Of a stretch of 5,476 nt of DNA, positions 4,958-5,476 are shown piece after piece. The translations under genes and the position numbers were made by a program. The first letter of the stretch is position 1. The number at the start of each line of letters is the position of its first letter. Location of the stretch: positions 1 to 5,476 of the forward strand of contig CAYTIH010000082.1 of assembly GCA_964437825.1 (NCBI GenBank), in the 5' to 3' direction. Origin of the DNA: JBJFCE01 sp964437825 (lineage in GTDB: Bacteria > Bacillota > Clostridia > Lachnospirales > Lachnospiraceae). A model generated the notes under the pieces. The model was not told the origin of the DNA and ran no database searches. It saw only the letters and a list, made by a program, of their open reading frames with translations.

Positions 4958-5476
4958 AACACATATGGAGTAAATGAACTGAGAAAAATGTTTCTCGACT
5001 TTTTCGAGGAAAAGGGACATCTGAAGATGAAGAGTTTTTCCCTTGTTCCGCACAATGATAATTCCTTATTATTGATCAATTCAGGTATGGCCCCCTTAAA
5101 GCCTTATTTTACAGGACAGGAAATCCCGCCCAGAAGGAGAGTGACGACCTGTCAGAAATGTATCCGTACCGGAGATATTGAGAATGTCGGTAAAACCGCA
5201 CGTCATGGTACTTTCTTTGAGATGCTCGGAAACTTTTCCTTTGGCGATTATTTCAAGCATGAGGCAATTGCATGGAGCTGGGAATTTTTGACAGAGCGGG
5301 TAGGACTTGATCCCAGCCGCCTGTATCCCTCCGTTTATGAAAACGATGAGGAAGCTTTTGAGATCTGGAATAAAGAAATCGGAATCGCGCCGGAGCGGAT
5401 TTTCCGGTTTGGGAAAGAGGACAACTTCTGGGAGCATGGCTCAGGACCCTGCGGTCCCTGTTCCGAAATTTATTAT
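4955..5476 (+). CDS. alaS: Alanyl-tRNA synthetase, N-terminal part (runs off the window)
   Basis: AlaRS charges tRNA-Ala with alanine in the cytosol. The first 174 codons are present and the frame is open at the right edge; the full protein is normally about 870-880 aa. All that is visible belongs to the class II catalytic domain. It includes YGVNELRKMFLDFFEEKGH at the N-terminus, SFSLVPHNDNSLLLINSG with the motif 1 region (27-44), APLKPYFTGQEIPP (46-59), CQKCIRTGDIENVGKTARH (66-84), motif 2 TFFEMLGNFSFGDYFK (86-101), and NFWEHGSGPCGPCSEI (157-172). The editing and C-Ala domains lie beyond the window. Translation starts at a GTG behind TGGAGG, under its own perfect sigma-A promoter 126 bases after the ROK kinase stop. 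No unusual residue or frameshift is seen. Confidence is very high for identity and somewhat lower for the exact start. Confidence 0.97.
   Translation, partial: MNTYGVNELRKMFLDFFEEKGHLKMKSFSLVPHNDNSLLLINSGMAPLKPYFTGQEIPPRRRVTTCQKCIRTGDIENVGKTARHGTFFEMLGNFSFGDYFKHEAIAWSWEFLTERVGLDPSRLYPSVYENDEEAFEIWNKEIGIAPERIFRFGKEDNFWEHGSGPCGPCSEIYY

Noticed and set aside
5096..5437. 113-codon minus-strand open frame
   Set aside because: It is antisense to the conserved AlaRS catalytic domain, which explains all conservation here.

Overview
The window looks like ordinary chromosomal DNA from a low-to-mid-GC Gram-positive bacterium of the class Clostridia, most likely Lachnospiraceae. This placement is an inference. 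It rests on strong AGGAGG-type ribosome binding sites, sigma-A-like promoters, a type III pantothenate kinase, an ECF-type vitamin transporter subunit, a zinc-motif ROK sugar kinase, and a small HSSS..R.YF..LP protein of a kind I associate with that group. No rRNA, tRNA, CRISPR array, insertion sequence or phage gene is visible.

Positions 1-204 hold no confident gene. They carry a promoter region for the first operon, with a 9-bp direct repeat one helical turn apart, and a weaker candidate promoter facing left. Positions 205-3060 are a compact plus-strand operon: an ECF transporter S component (278 aa), coaX (type III pantothenate kinase) and coaBC (bifunctional PPC synthetase/decarboxylase), separated by 29 and 25 bases. 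Read together, the genes suggest vitamin B5 import followed by pantothenate -> 4'-phosphopantothenate -> PPC -> 4'-phosphopantetheine, the first steps of coenzyme A synthesis. A two-tier hairpin with a T-tract at 3135-3176 closes the operon.

Positions 3061-3880 are a decayed or accessory stretch. An 18-bp tandem duplication starts at the coaBC stop codon. A 5'-truncated remnant of a class I glutamine amidotransferase-like peptidase (C26, gamma-glutamyl-GABA hydrolase type) begins directly after the terminator. A 64-aa minus-strand gene with a very good ribosome binding site overlaps the end of that remnant. Its leader contains direct and inverted repeats, and three tandem 14-bp repeats lie between it and the next gene.

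Positions 3881-4828 encode a complete ROK-family kinase, probably a glucokinase. A full-consensus sigma-A promoter (TTGACA-17-TATAAT) then drives alaS, whose first 174 codons run off the right edge. The alaS leader is only about 30 bases, so there is no T-box riboswitch.

I do not see a convincing undescribed multi-gene system. The points most worth a second look are the enlarged S component in a CoA operon, the small minus-strand gene with its repeat-bearing leader, the 14-bp tandem array, and the amidotransferase remnant abutting the terminator.
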